Position numbers and translations under genes: made by a program
Shown: piece by piece, positions 42,797-54,619 of the stretch
Layout: each line of letters opens with the position of its first letter
Position numbering within the stretch: the first letter of the stretch is position 1
From: Chlorocebus sabaeus
Lineage: Eukaryota; Chordata; Mammalia; Primates; Cercopithecidae
NCBI RefSeq assembly: GCF_047675955.1
Contig: NC_132919.1
Location: 71,191,316-71,255,315, forward strand
Reading direction: 5' to 3'
Length of the DNA stretch: 64,000 bases
The notes under the pieces: model-generated
What the model was told of the DNA's origin: nothing
Databases searched by the model: none
The model's input: only the letters and a program-made list of their open reading frames with translations

Positions 42797-43101
42797 TAAG
42801 TCAGGCACAGTGGCTCACACCTATAATCCTAGCTCTTTGGAAGGCCAAGGTGGGCGGATCACTTGAGGTCAGGAGTTCGAGACCAGCCTGGCCAACATGG
42901 TGAAACCCCCCCATCTCCACAAAAAAATACAAAAATTAGCCAGGCGTGGTAGCACACATCTGTAATCCCAGCTACTCGGGAGACTGAGGCAGGAGAATCC
43001 CTTGAACCCGGGAGGCGAAGGTTGCAGCGAGCCAAGGTCACGCCACTGCACTTCAGCCTGTGACAAAGTGAGGGAGACTCCATCTCAAAAAAAAAAAAAA
43101 A
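42797..43101 (+). mobile_element. Alu
   Basis: Full-length Alu with poly(A) then GACGACGAC. Confidence 0.92.
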
Positions 43102-43442
43102 GACGACGACAAAGAAGAAATAGGGCTACTAGGTGCCAAGGGTACAGAGCACAGGAGAAAAGCATTTATGGGAAGTAGGCATTGAAGAGACAGGCAGAAA
43201 GCCCCTTGCTACATGTATTCAGTCATCATTCAATATCTGCCTCAGGCCTCCTGTGTATCTGGCACTGTGCTTAGCCCTTAAAGATGGGTTGGGACACACT
43301 TATGCTAAAAAATTATTTGTTCTTTATCTGAAATTCACACAGAACTGAATGGGCTGTGTTTTTTATTTTCTAAATATGTAGCCTGGAGCTACAGTGATGA
43401 ATGAGGTTCCTGACCTCATGGAGCTTATACAAATGAGGGATA

Positions 43443-43740
43443 GCCGGGCACGGTGGCTCATGCCTGTAATCCCAGCACTTTGGGAGGCCGAGGCGGGCAG
43501 ATCACGAGGTCAGGGTTTCAAGACCAGCCTGACCAACATGGTGAAACCTCGTCTCTACTAAAAATACAAAAATTAGCTGGGTGTGGTGGCGGGCGCCTGT
43601 AATCCCAGCTACTCAGGAGGCTGAGGCAGGAGAACCTCTTGAACCCAAGAGGCGGAGGTTGCAGTGAGCCAAGATCACGCCACTGCACTCCAGCCTGAGC
43701 AACAGAGCAAGACACTGTCTCAAAAAAATAAAAAGAAAAG
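43443..43740 (+). mobile_element. Alu inside L2
   Basis: Full-length AluS/Y with an A-rich tail. Confidence 0.93.
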
Positions 43741-44202
43741 AAGGACAAAGATACAGAGTAATTGCACTGTGAATGCCTAACTAAACACGCTTCTGTTGAG
43801 AAGATGCGCAAGGTGCTCTGAAATGAATAGTCAGGAGAACTGACCTGCTCAGGGAAGTCAGGGAGGGCTTCCCTAAGGAGGTGATGATGGCTGAGATGAG
43901 AGCTGAAAGAAAGTCCATTGTTGGGGGTGTGGAGAAGGGGGCATTGGGAGCCTTGAAAGCAGAGGGACCAGCATGTGGAAGACCCTATGGTGGAAGGGAA
44001 TGCAATACAGCCAGTCTGGCTAGCGGCCCCAGAGAGCAAGGGGGTGTGAGGGGCATGGGGCCTGGTGAGGTCGGCAGGGGCTAGGCCAAGCAGGACCTTC
44101 AGCCCATGTTGGGGGCTTTGGTCTTGACCCTTCCCTGAGAGGCCAGGGAAGCAAGAGGCTGACACAACTCAATTTCCTGGTATTGTAGGAAGAACCGATT
44201 GG

Positions 44203-44496
44203 GGGCCAGGTGTGGTGGCTCACGCCTAAAATTTCAGCACTTTGGGAGGCCAAGACGGGTGGATCACATGAGGTCAGGTGTTCAAGACCAGCCTGCCCAA
44301 TATGGTGAAACCCCATGTCTAGTAAAAATATAAAAATTAGGGAGGCGTGGTGGCATGCACCTGTAATCCCAGCTACTTGGGAGGCTGAGGCAGGAGGATT
44401 GCCTGAACCCAGGAAGTGGAGGTTGCAGTGAGCCAAGATTGCACCACTGCGCTCCAGCCTAGGCAACAGAGCGAGACTGTCAAAAAACAAACAAAG
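44203..44496 (+). mobile_element. Alu inside L2
   Basis: Full-length Alu with a CAAAAAACAAACAAAG tail. Confidence 0.93.
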
Positions 44497-45228
44497 AACT
44501 GAGGATTAATAAGCTGAGAATGGCTGTGGAGTAAGCAAAGGAAGCAATGGTGGAGGCTACGTCTAGGACCTGGATGGAGGCAGGACAGCAGGGATAGAGC
44601 AGAGAGATACTGAGAGTTAAAATCCACAGGACTTTGAGATGGAACAGGAGTGAGAAGTGGGGGAGGGGTTATCTAGAAGGACTTCCAGGGTTCCAGCCTA
44701 CAGGAATGATGGTGGAACCCTCTCCTGAAATGCGAAGAGCCAGGAGGATCCAGCTTAGGATAGGGATGAAAACCTGAGTTCTGAGTCAGATCCCTGCCCC
44801 ACCCCTCCCATCAGCTGGGCAGGACTCTCTGAGATACCCCCATGAGGACCATCCTCCCAGACAGGGCAGCCAATCATTCTACTAAATTGCCAAGATGGAA
44901 ACCAATGCATGGTGGAGGAGAGGAGGAAGATGAACAGAAAACCACCCACTTTGCCCTCCCTGAAGGGTTGGGGCCGCCTGAGCCCTCAGACACGCTTGGA
45001 AGCAGGTGTGTGGGGAGATCCCTGGTGCCTCACCCTCACTTCCTCCATCCACCTCCCCTCCCAAAAGCCAGGCAGCCTTGGCATTATGACAGAGCCTATC
45101 TCGCACTGCAGAGGGTCTTTTGTGGTGGCAGGAGAGAGCATGCCTCAGTTCCAGGCAGACCACAGAGTAGTGTCAGGGAGTGGGACGCAGGAAAACTCAG
45201 TGATGGGGCAGATTTAAGAGGTAGGGGG

Positions 45229-45533
45229 AGGCCGGGTATGGTGGCTCACACCTGTAATCCCAGCACTTTGGGAGGCCGAGGCAGGTGGATCACCTGAGGT
45301 CAGGAATTCGAGACTGGCCTGGGCACCATGGTGAAACCCTGTCACTACTAAAAATACAAAAATTAGCCAGGTGTGGTGGTGGGCGCCTGTAATCCCAGCT
45401 ACTCGGGAGGCTGAGGCAGGAGAATCACTTGAACAAGGGAGGTGGAGGATGCAGTGAGCTGAGATCACGCCACTGTACTCCAGCCTGGGTGATAGAGCGA
45501 GACTCCATCTCAAAAAAAAAAAAAGAAAAAAAA
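45229..45533 (+). mobile_element. Alu
   Basis: Full-length Alu whose tail passes into a purine-only tract (GGGAGACGGAGAGG) to about 45575. Confidence 0.92.
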
Positions 45534-45694
45534 AGGGGGGGGGAGTGGGAGAGGGAGACGGAGAGGGAGAAAAGGGACAGGAGCACAGGACAGCAAGGCA
45601 CAGAAAATGGAAAGATAAGGCCCAAATAAGAGAACCAGGACCAGAGGCAAAGGAACCCACAGAAAGACAGAGGCATAGATAGAAAGACAGCTAG

Positions 45695-45998
45695 CTGGCT
45701 GGGGTGGCTCACGCCTGTTATCCCAAAACTTTGGGATGCCGAGGCAGGAGGATGGCTTGAGCCCAGGAGTTTGAGACCGGCCTGGGCAACATGTCAAAAT
45801 CCTGTCTCTACAAAAAAAAATACAGAAATTAGCCGGGCGTGGTGGTGTACACCTGTGGTCTCAGCTATTCAAGAGGTGGGAGAATCTCTTGAGCCCAGAG
45901 GTTGAGGCTGCAGTGAGCCATAATCACACCACTGCCCTCCAGCCTGGGCAACAGAGTAAGACCCTGTCTCAAAACAAAAACAAAAACAACAACAAAAA
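45695..45998 (+). mobile_element. Alu
   Basis: Older full-length Alu with a CAAAAACAACAACAAAA tail. Confidence 0.9.
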
Positions 45999-46199
45999 AT
46001 GAAGGATGTCCAAGTGCCAGCTTTCTTGTCGCACTGAGCTCTCCTGTCTCAGGAAGGCTTCTGTCACCTGGGCTGTCCTTAGGGACCCCACAGGGTTAGA
46101 GCAGGAAGAGTGAAGAGAAAGGCAGAACTGAGCAGAGGACCCTGGTCCCCTTGTAAGAAGCCTTCAGCCCTGCGGCCACCCAGGACTGCTGCCTGTTTC

Positions 46200-46630
46200 C
46201 TTTTTTATTCACTTATTCATTCAATAAGCATTCGTTGAGCACCTACTGTGCACCCGGCTCTGGAGATTCAAGTGTAATTAAATAAGACCAGCATGTGTTT
46301 TAGAAAAACAGGGGAACCCAGGGAACAATTGTGAAAAACATCATGCAGGAAATAAACAAGCTGGTAGAAAAGTAAGGTTGAGGGAGATTCTTTACCTAGG
46401 ATGGTCAGAGAAGGACTCTCATAGGAGGTGACATTTGGCTGAAGGCTGGAGGTCGGGGAGCCAGCCTTGTGAAGAGCAGGGGTGAGAGTGATTCGGCAGA
46501 GGGAACAGTATGTGCAAAGGCCCTGAGGCTGGCAGCGTCATGCTAAAGGGGCTGGAGAAACTCGGAGAGAGCCCTACAGGCCAAGGAAGGTATTCAACAG
46601 GAGGCCTCTGGAGGATGTTACACAGGGTCC
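46200..46630 (+). repeat. L2 fragment
   Basis: CATTCGTTGAGCACCTACTG, GAGGTGACATTTGGCTGAAG and GTGCAAAGGCCCTGAGGC. Confidence 0.75.
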
Positions 46631-46639
46631 CAACCAGAT

Positions 46640-47303
46640 GCCTCTCCACTGCCTTCCTCTGCCCCTGAGCTCAGGTACATAAGGCCACCACATAGGTGTG
46701 TGGTCCCCAGCAGGACCTCACACACATCCGTCCCCCTCGCGTACGATCATGGCTCTTCTGCCCAGAAACTGCACCCCCTTCCTTCCTCCCAAATGAAAGC
46801 CCCTGGCTTAGCTTCACCTCTCTGGTGGCCGAAGTGCCCCTTCCTATTTAGGTTCCCCTTTTAATCCCACCAGGAGACACTGGGGGAAAGAATACGGCCC
46901 TGAGTTCTAATCTGCTTCCGCCACCAGTTCATTTACACCTTCCAACAAGCCGGTTCAGGCCCCTCAAGGCCTCGGTTTCCCATCTTCATAATGGACCTGC
47001 CAGAGAGGAATGTGCTGGTCCCAACCCTGGTCTTGGGGATGACCTTTCTCAGCCACAGGAGAGAGCCATCCCTTCCCTTCCCCCGACCACATGCACACAT
47101 GCACACACACATACACACACGCACACATACACCCTGCTCTCTCCTCTCCAGCCGTGACCCTGCCCTGCTCTCCCCAAAGCCTCCTGTGTGGTCTGCCCCC
47201 TCTCCTACCTCCCACCCCGGAACCTTGAGATCCGCCTCTGGCCTGCAGGGCCTTCCCCACTCATTAGAGCCCTAAGAACATCCCTGTGGAGGGGTTTACA
47301 AGG
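46640..47303. other. Intergenic unique sequence with a CA-rich microsatellite
   Basis: 47090-47132 is a CACACATG/CACACA tract. No gene recognised. Confidence 0.5.
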
Positions 47304-47318
47304 CCCATTTGCATTCTT

Positions 47319-47615
47319 TTTTTTTTTTTTTTTTTTTGAGACGAGTCTCGTTCTGTCGCCCAGGCTGGAGTGCAGTGGCACGATGTCGGCTCACTGTAGC
47401 CTCCACCTTCCAGGTCCAAGGGATTCTCCTGCCTCAGCCTCCTGAGTAGCTAGGAATACAGGCACGCACCACCACACCCAGCTAATTTTTGTATTTTTAG
47501 TAGAGACGGGGTTTCACCATGTTGGCCAGCATGGCCTTGATCTCCTGACCTCGTGATCCACCCACCTTGGCCTCCCAGAGTGCTGGGATTACAGGTGTGA
47601 GCCACCTCGCCCGAC
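47319..47615 (-). mobile_element. Alu
   Basis: Antisense Alu flanked by the perfect duplication CCCATTTGCATTCTT (47304-47318 and 47616-47630). Confidence 0.96.
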
Positions 47616-47989
47616 CCCATTTGCATTCTTAAGACAACCTCCACTCCCCACCTCAACCCTAAAAATAAGAGACTTTCTCCAAGTTGTTAAGGCTCCAGTT
47701 TATATTGTAACATAAACCCCTGTGGGCCTGGGCCTGGGCTGTAGGAATCACCCGTGCCTAAACTCTCCTGTCTTTTAGAGGCAGGTTTGTTTCCACTGCA
47801 GCCCCTCCCTCGTTGTGAGGCGCTGGGGCTGCCCAGAGAGGGTCCTGCGGGCCTTGTCTCTAGAACAGGCCTCAGAGGGCTTTTGAGGGTGGGGGTGGTC
47901 ACAGATCCTGGGAGCTCGACTTCTGTGCTGGCCTGGCCTGACCCCTCACAGGGCCGGCGGCCGACCGGACCAGGGTCACAGAGAAGTCA

Positions 47990-48190
47990 CATGTCACTTT
48001 GAATGAGAAGTTTTGAATTGTGGCTGAGAAATGAAGTTGGAAAACAGCTCAGCCAAAGGCAGTTGGAGTTTTGTTTTTTCTTTTGAATTTTTTCTGGGGG
48101 AAAAAAATCCTCTATTGTCCGACTAGCCTTCCATGATGCTGGAAAATTGAATTTATTTCCTGGGCAGTCTGGTCTAATTTCCCTTGGGTG
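47990..48190. promoter_or_regulatory. Candidate conserved non-coding island
   Basis: AT-rich, repeat-free block inside GC-rich surroundings with TTCC/GGAA-rich words (TTCCATGATGCTGGAAAATT, TTTATTTCCTGGGCAG). Enhancer suggestion by composition only. Confidence 0.3.
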
Positions 48191-48199
48191 GGGTGGAGG

Positions 48200-50280
48200 C
48201 TGAGCTCCCCTCCCTGCGTTCCAACTTAGAAGTTTCTGGTTCTGCTCAGAGACCAGGACCCAGGAGGGAAGCAGAGACCCTGAGCTTTGGCCCTGCCAGG
48301 CAGCCCCTGCTCCCCGTCATCCTGCCTCGGGAAGCCCCCATCCCAATCCTTGCAAGTTGGGGAGGCTGTTTCAAGAACTTGGAGATTCCTCATCACTCTC
48401 ACTCTCCCAGCAGCCTGGGTCTGCTGGGCGGCTGTCTGGGCTTGTCCCCCACCCACCCTTGCTCTCTACTTGTGCCCTCTGTCTCCTGGACTTCCCACCT
48501 CTGTCTCAAAGCTCTCCAGGGCAAGCTGACTGAGGGACAGCTGCAAAACATTTGTGCTGGGGAGCCATTTGCAGCTGGGTAGCTGCCAGGCCTGAAATGA
48601 TGGGAACCCTGGGCTCCAGCCCAGCTCCATCCCTTTCACTCGAGCCCCAGTGCAGGGACCTCTCTGTCTGCCAAGACCAAGGAGGCCGAGGTGAAGGAAA
48701 TGGCCTTGAGGCTACTCCAGGAGACCAGGGGTCAGGCATGGTCAGCCCTCACTTGACAGTCTGCAGCTGAGCTGAGCTCTGAGAATGGGGGGCAGGGTAG
48801 GGAGGTGAGGGCAGTGGGTACTGCTCCTAGAGGATGGCATCAGGTAAGGTAGCCACCCAAGCCTCGGTGAGAGGCTGTCCACAGCTGGCCACCCTCTGTG
48901 GGCTAATAGAAAGATTTCCAGGCCACAAGCCTAGAGAGACGGAGAAGGGAAGAAGGAGTCTCCCTCCCAGCCCCTGCGAAAAGGGACCCCACACACATCT
49001 CCACCACTTGCCCTTGGTCTACCCCCACCTCCTCTCCTGGGGGAGGACACGGAGTGAGTAGACAGATTAGGCCTCCAGCCGCAGCAGACCCATCTGGTTC
49101 CAATCAGGAGAACAGGTTCCCAGACCATAGAGAATACATGGGGAGGGAGGCCACAGACAACAAGCAGCCCGCCCTTGCTGCAGGACCCCCAAGCCCCTCC
49201 TGACTGCAGCCCCTATCCCATTTGGCCTCCTTTCACCCTCCAGATGGGCCTCACACACAGCCACCTGAGGGCCACGTGGGGCAGGGAAAACTTAGGGGGC
49301 GTGGACCTCCCTCTCCTACCTAATCATCTGACCACAGCCCCAGACTTCTGTCCATAGTTAGACATTCAATCCACAGAAGAAAGAAGGAAAGGGAAGGAAA
49401 GGAAGGGGCTGGAGGGAGGAAGAAGGGCTGCCAACATAAAAAGAGCAAGCAAAGCTTCTAAAAGCCATCAGATTCCAGCTGCATCTTGTTATAAATGGGG
49501 AAACTGAAGTCCAGAGAAGGAAGTCTAACAGAACCTAGTGAGCTCAGCCCCAAGCCTGTTCATGCATCATGCCCATATAATGGTCTCCACAATTCTAGAT
49601 AGGAATTACCATTCCCATTTGACAGATGGGAAAATGTAGGTTCACAGGAGCAAAAGTTCTTACCTGCCCAACCTCACTCAGGTGGTCAGCAACCAGGTCT
49701 GCCTGAATCGAGTCTGGGCTCCAGGCTGCCCACCAGAAGTGAAGGCCGCCTCGACCGCCCAAACCCCAGGGCCATTTTCCCTTTCCCACTGTCTCCAGAC
49801 TTTGACCAGGTGGGAATCTAGTTCTGGAGAAGTCCACCATCCCCATCCAGGGTCTGCCTTGGTTCCCACCCCTTATCCATGCGGCCCCAACCTCAACCTC
49901 TGTCTTCAAGCCCAAGGTCAAAGGACACAAGCCTGAGGAAAAAAAAACAGCCTCTCTAGTTATGGCTTAGTGCCAGAGTTTTAATCCTGGCTCTGGATGA
50001 CCTTGGTGTCTGGGCCTTGACTTCCCCATCAATAAAATGTACTGGGTTGTCTAAATCTGGGTTGGACAGTGATTCTGTAATTCCCCAACCCTCCATTCCT
50101 ATCCTCCTGAACAAACCTAGAGGCTTCCCCTTGGCTTGGGTGGTCTTCAGAAAAAGGGTTCTGACCCCAATTTCAGAATTTAGAGCTGGCAAGGGGACCA
50201 AGAGAAGGAGGGGACCCAGCCAGCCATGGAAGCCACTAATCTCCATCTTTCCCCGGGGGACTGCACTGCCGCCTCCACTG
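48200..50280. other. Intergenic, mostly unique GC-rich sequence
   Basis: A reverse MIR is visible at about 49480-49700 (AAATGGGGAAACTGAAGTCC ... CATTTGACAGATGGG). Purine-rich run at 49377-49425. No gene recognised. Confidence 0.45.
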
Positions 50281-50420
50281 AAAGCAATTTGTCATGCCCT
50301 GAATTAAGTGATTCCAACAAGGGTTTAATTTCAGTTTAATGGCTCTGTTTTTATGTGTAATTAAATCCTATTGCATGGCGAAAATATGTTGTTTGCACTT
50401 TAGAGACTGTGTAAGGGCCT
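50281..50420. promoter_or_regulatory. Candidate enhancer island rich in homeodomain cores
   Basis: Repeat-free AT-rich block with clustered TTTAAT, GTAATTAAAT, GAATTAAG, an octamer-like TTGCATGG and the FOX-like TGTTTGCAC, embedded in GC-rich DNA. Confidence 0.4.
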
Positions 50421-51780
50421 AGGAAGCCAACCCCACCGAGTTGCTGCTCTCAGGCTCCACCAGCGCTTCCCCCAGTTTGGCTGGAATTGTCCAGGTAGAA
50501 GGGAAGGGGGTTGGGGACCTAAGGAAAAGAGGTTGGGGAGTAGGGGTGAGGGGAGGAGTGGTCCTGGTGGCGCCTGCTCATTCAGTAGAGCATGTTTCTA
50601 ATTATCTGCAGCTACTCCCCCAACTTCTACTCCCTGACCCCACCCTCCCCAACCCTGGGGCTTCAGACATAAGAGGGGACGGGTCACTCTGGGAGTGAGG
50701 ATCTAATTAGACCCTTGGTTGGCTGCAGCAGTGTCTGCTTCTCCACGGGTGTGCCCAAAAGTCTGCCCCACAGTCCCGACCCAACACCGACCTTCTCTTT
50801 CGAGGTCAGAGAGGCCTGGAATACAGGGGGAGTCTCTGTCAGGGAATGTTGCAGGCCATTTACCACACAGCCATATAACAGCCCCCTACACTGGGAAGGA
50901 GGACTGAGCAGGCGCCCCAAATCCTGCATGCCTCATAACATTCCTGGAGCAGCTTGGCGGCAGAATGTGGCTCAGGCGACAGCGGGGTTAGGACAACCAG
51001 CCTTTTCCTGGAAAGAGGTGGGGGACTGCAGTGGCTGGAACCTCAGGGCCTGAAGAGCAAGCAGGGCCAGGAGGCTTGGCCAGCTCTCCAGAGATTCCCC
51101 AACCTGAATCCAAGGCTGGAATCAGTTCAGGTCTCCATTTTTCCTCCCTACTCCCACCCCACCTTCTTGCCAGTAGAAAACCCAGCCCCCAACCCCCAGC
51201 CAACATCAGGGCTTGATCTCCACTAGTGAGCTGGGAAATGGAAACCAAATGTTTTATGTAGATCAGCTAGGGGTTGCTGGCACGGGGGATGTCCCATCCC
51301 CTGCTCCAAGCCAGTGGGAGGGAATGACATGTCTCCAGGAGGCAGGGCAGAGCACTCAAGGACTTCATTTCTCAAGTCCGTCTAGGTTTGGTGGTGCCAC
51401 CAGGACCTCCCTCCCACATTTCCCAGAGATGCTGACACCCCTGTGGCAACTAGAGAGACCATTCGGGTATTCCCACCATTTCAAGGGTGGGAGGGCCTAG
51501 GTGCAAACACGAAGCTGCTTTTATTTGCTTTTTGGTACTTAGGACCTGGCTCCAGGATCCTGTGGGCATGAAGGCTGGATACGGCAGTGTTTCTCTGTGA
51601 TGTGAAAGTCCTCTCCCAAAAGTACATGTTTATTCTCTAGCAGCAGACATCTCCCCACAAACCCTGAGGCGGGATCACCTAATGAGCGAGAGTCCACTCA
51701 TCCACAGCCAGGCGGGACATGTGTGTTCCGTGAATGTCTCACTCCCTCTCTCCTCACATCGCACACGTGTTCACACTCAG
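50420..51780. other. Intergenic unique sequence
   Basis: No repeat or exon recognised. - strand AATAAA words occur near 51520 and 51630, downstream of IGFBP4. Confidence 0.4.
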
Positions 51781-51785
51781 ACACG

Positions 51786-51929
51786 CCACATATACACACC
51801 ACACAAATGCACACCACATATACACACCACACAAATGCACACACCACATATACACACCACACAAATGCACACACCACATATACACACCACACAAATGCAC
51901 ACCACATATACATACCACACAAATGCACA
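51786..51929 (+). repeat. 28/30-bp minisatellite, five units
   Basis: Units start at 51786, 51814, 51844, 51874 and 51902. Each begins CCACATATACACACCACAC and ends AAATGCACA(CA). Nearly identical copies. Confidence 0.97.
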
Positions 51930-53300
51930 CCTTGCCTTCACACATCAAACAGGCATGCACACCCCCAAAAAGCCCATACGCTCTCACGTTTCAGGTATCA
52001 CTGCGTCGTACTCACTCACATGCACACACACATACTCCACAAATGCATGTGTGTCACGAAGGTACACCCAGGCCATGCACACAGCTATTTTCAAGCCGAC
52101 TGGGCTTTTTGGGGAGGCTCATGAAAGAAAAAGGACCTCCTACCACCACTGCCAAGGGTGCAAGGCTAGAGCATCGGGAAGGGGCCTAGAGACAAGGGGG
52201 GCTGAAAAAGATGCCTTAGGGAAAGAGTTACTTTCCCTTGGCCTGGGCTCCAGAAGGAGGGGCCTCTGTGAAGAGTGACTGGGGCTGAGGGAGCAACCCT
52301 CAACCCCGCTTTGTTCTTTATCTCCTGCTGCTGGCAGCCGCCGCCGTGGTGCCTCAGGGAGACCAGATGGCTGCAGGACTTTGCTGCTGGGGCAGAGCTA
52401 GAGATGGAACTGCAGACCCAGCCTCAAGATGCAGACCGGACAGGTGCCAACAAAGTTGGGGCCCAGTGAAATCAGAAGCCTGGGAGCGCCTCTGGAGCTG
52501 GGGAGGGGGCTGAGAATCCAGGACACAGCTAGACAGGAGGGAGCCCCCGCAGCTGGCGGCAGGCTCCATGCAGCATCTCCAGACTGCCTGCAACCTCTTG
52601 GAAAAAGGCCCCCACCGAGAGATCAGCTTCTGCTCCCAGACCCCCTACCCCCTGCCACACACACGCGCGTGCGCGCACACACACACAGACCCCCTACCCC
52701 CTGCCCCCCCCCTACACACACACAGCACAGAGGTGTGGGAGGGGAGGGGCATTTGGAGGATGGCCAAGAATCCAGGCATACCATGTGAGCACAAACTCTG
52801 AAGCTGTGGCTGGCACCGAGTCTACAGCAAAGTCAACCCCTCCCAGCCTCAGAATCCAATCTCAGCACAATGCCCGAGTCAGAGATCTCGGCAGTCAGAG
52901 CTGTGGAATGTGCTGAAGCATCTACCCCATTTCCCCAAATGCAGGGCAGTGTCCCTGCCCCTCCCCAACAAATTATTAAATCAAATGCAGATGCAAGCCC
53001 AGTCCGCCCGATGCCCTAAGAAATGCCCCAGCCCCACATGCCAGCTGACCCCAGACACAGCTCTGCCCCCACAGGGCTGTCCTTGGTCACGCCCCCCTTT
53101 CAGGAGCCATTGTTTGCCCGGAGTCTAAGTACAGACAGCACAGACTTTGAAGCCAAGGAGTTCTCTAGGAAACTTCCCTTGCAGGGAAAAGGAAGGTGGA
53201 TTGGCCATCCTTCGGCAATCCCTTACCATACAGGCAGGTGTAGGAACCACACAATGCTCACCTCCCAAAATCTGTCCCCCTCTCTCCACCCGTGGTGCAT
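51930..53300. other. Intergenic region 3' of IGFBP4
   Basis: No gene recognised. Includes a duplicated GACCCCCTACCCCCTGCC flanking a CA/CG tract. Confidence 0.45.
52656..52728. repeat. CA/CG alternating tract with duplicated flank
   Basis: CACACGCGCGTGCGCGCACA core, about 32 nt of strict purine-pyrimidine alternation, followed by a second CCCCCTACCCCCTGCC and ACACACACAC. Confidence 0.95.
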
Positions 53301-54484
53301 CCCTGTGTCTAACTGAGAATAAATCAACGAAACACAATCCTCTGGACACTTTTTGGTTTTGTTCTGTTTTGTTAAAAAAAGAAAAAGAAAAAGAAGAAAA
53401 GACATCATGGCCAACTGGTAAGTTCCTAAGTCTCCTTCTGTCCAGTCAAGCCAGAAGATGCCCAGGGCAGTAGGGAGGTGTGGGGAGAGAGGTGTAGGGG
53501 AAGGAGATATGGAGAGGGAGGCAGAGCCACAGGGAGTGAGCCACTGGAAGGACAGGGTCATCCCGGTGACTTCATGGCTGTGACCACAAATGGGGTAGGG
53601 AACAGGACCCAGGAAGCCCCTCATCCCCTAGCACGTGGGTCTTCTCCATTAGGCACATTCAGTCCACTCTTGCATTCTTTCTTCCCACCCTGACTGCTCA
53701 AAGAAATGCACCCCACCTCCCTAGCCCTCTGTGCTTCAAGTTTGACCCCTTCCCTCCCCCACAGCAGGGCTCTCAGCTGCCAGCCAACCAAGCAGATGGT
53801 GCAACAACCAGACCTAAAGGAAGGACCTGGGGAAGAAGAGAAAGGGAGCCTGGCAAGTCTGAGCTTTGGGAGTGGGTCTGGACCTCGTGACCATTACACC
53901 ATCTGCTACCCCACGCTTCCTTAGGCTCCCACCCTCTGACTAGCTGGAGAGGAGGGACGATGGTCAAGGTACATGTGTCTTCTCCTCTGACCCTGGGAAT
54001 GAGATTTTTCTTCTCCCACAGACTTGAGCTCTCCTTATAGGAGTGTCTCCACATGCCAAAATCAGAGGAAGTCAGAATAAAACCTCCCAAGGCTGAAAAC
54101 TGGAGCTGGCATGTAGTATGTGGTCAGTAAATGGTTTTAGGTGGCTGGATGAATGAAGGAATGATTGAGTGAGTGAATCCAGGATCGATCTGGAAACACA
54201 CCAGGGCTCAGACCTCTTGGGCTAAGTGCCACTCTCAGTCCTCTTGGGCTGTGTAATACCAAAGAGAACACCCCAGGCTCTGGCTTACCCCAAGGGCACA
54301 CCCATGCTCACAAACACACACACACACGCACACACACGCACACATGCACACGTGCACTTGAGGGAAACTTCTGGGCTGCAGGCAGAGACAGGACTCAGAC
54401 TCAGACTCCACTCTGGGTCAGCTCTGCAGCCTCCAGAGCACGGGAGTAGCAGGGGACGCTGAGCCCCTGGCCTGCTGGCAGGCC
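53300..54484 (-). other. IGFBP4: IGFBP4 3' UTR; distal end approximate
   Basis: The roughly 1.2-kb span is set by the known length of the human transcript, not by a visible signal. It contains a CA/CG microsatellite (54313-54358) and an oligopurine run at 53373-53401 that is a U-rich tract in the transcript. No AATAAA is present on the - strand between 51.7 and 54.5 kb. Confidence 0.5.
54313..54358. repeat. CA/CG microsatellite in IGFBP4 3' UTR
   Basis: ACACACACACGCACACACGC pattern, read as GT-rich in the transcript. Confidence 0.95.
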
Positions 54485-54619
54485 TCACTCTCGAAAGCTG
54501 TCAGCCAGCTGGTGGCAGTCCAGCTCCCCCTTCGGCTCCAGGCCCCCCGGAAGCTTCACCCCCGTCTTCCGGTCCACACACCAGCACTTGCCACGCTGCC
54601 CATCCAGAGCTGGGTGACA
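54485..54619 (-). CDS. IGFBP4: IGFBP4 exon 4 coding part (thyroglobulin-1 domain end)
   Basis: The - strand acceptor is TCTTGGCAG (54620). It encodes [20 protein letters not shown] to SFRE and stops with TGA (complement of 54485-54487). CWCV is the thyroglobulin type-1 hallmark. Confidence 0.97.

Larger units (their letters stand above)
43225..44800 (+). repeat. Long L2 fragment interrupted by two Alus
   Basis: CTGGCACTGTGCTTAGCC, CTGACCTCATGGAGCTTATA, GAGGGCTTCCCTAAGGAGG, GGCCAAGCAGGACCTTCAG and TAAAATCCACAGGACTTTG run in L2 order across both insertions. Confidence 0.75.

Noticed and set aside
43518..44165. 215-codon - frame
   Set aside because: Its C-terminal part is antisense Alu translation and the rest is L2. 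No gene.
51786..51929. Regular repeats that might suggest a CRISPR array
   Set aside because: Units are head-to-tail without unique spacers and the context is primate DNA.
51682..52278. 198-codon + frame rich in His and Thr
   Set aside because: Most of its length is the minisatellite and CA-rich DNA translated. Not a protein-coding signature.
53318..53323. + strand AATAAA near 53.3 kb
   Set aside because: No + strand gene ends here and IGFBP4 is on the - strand.
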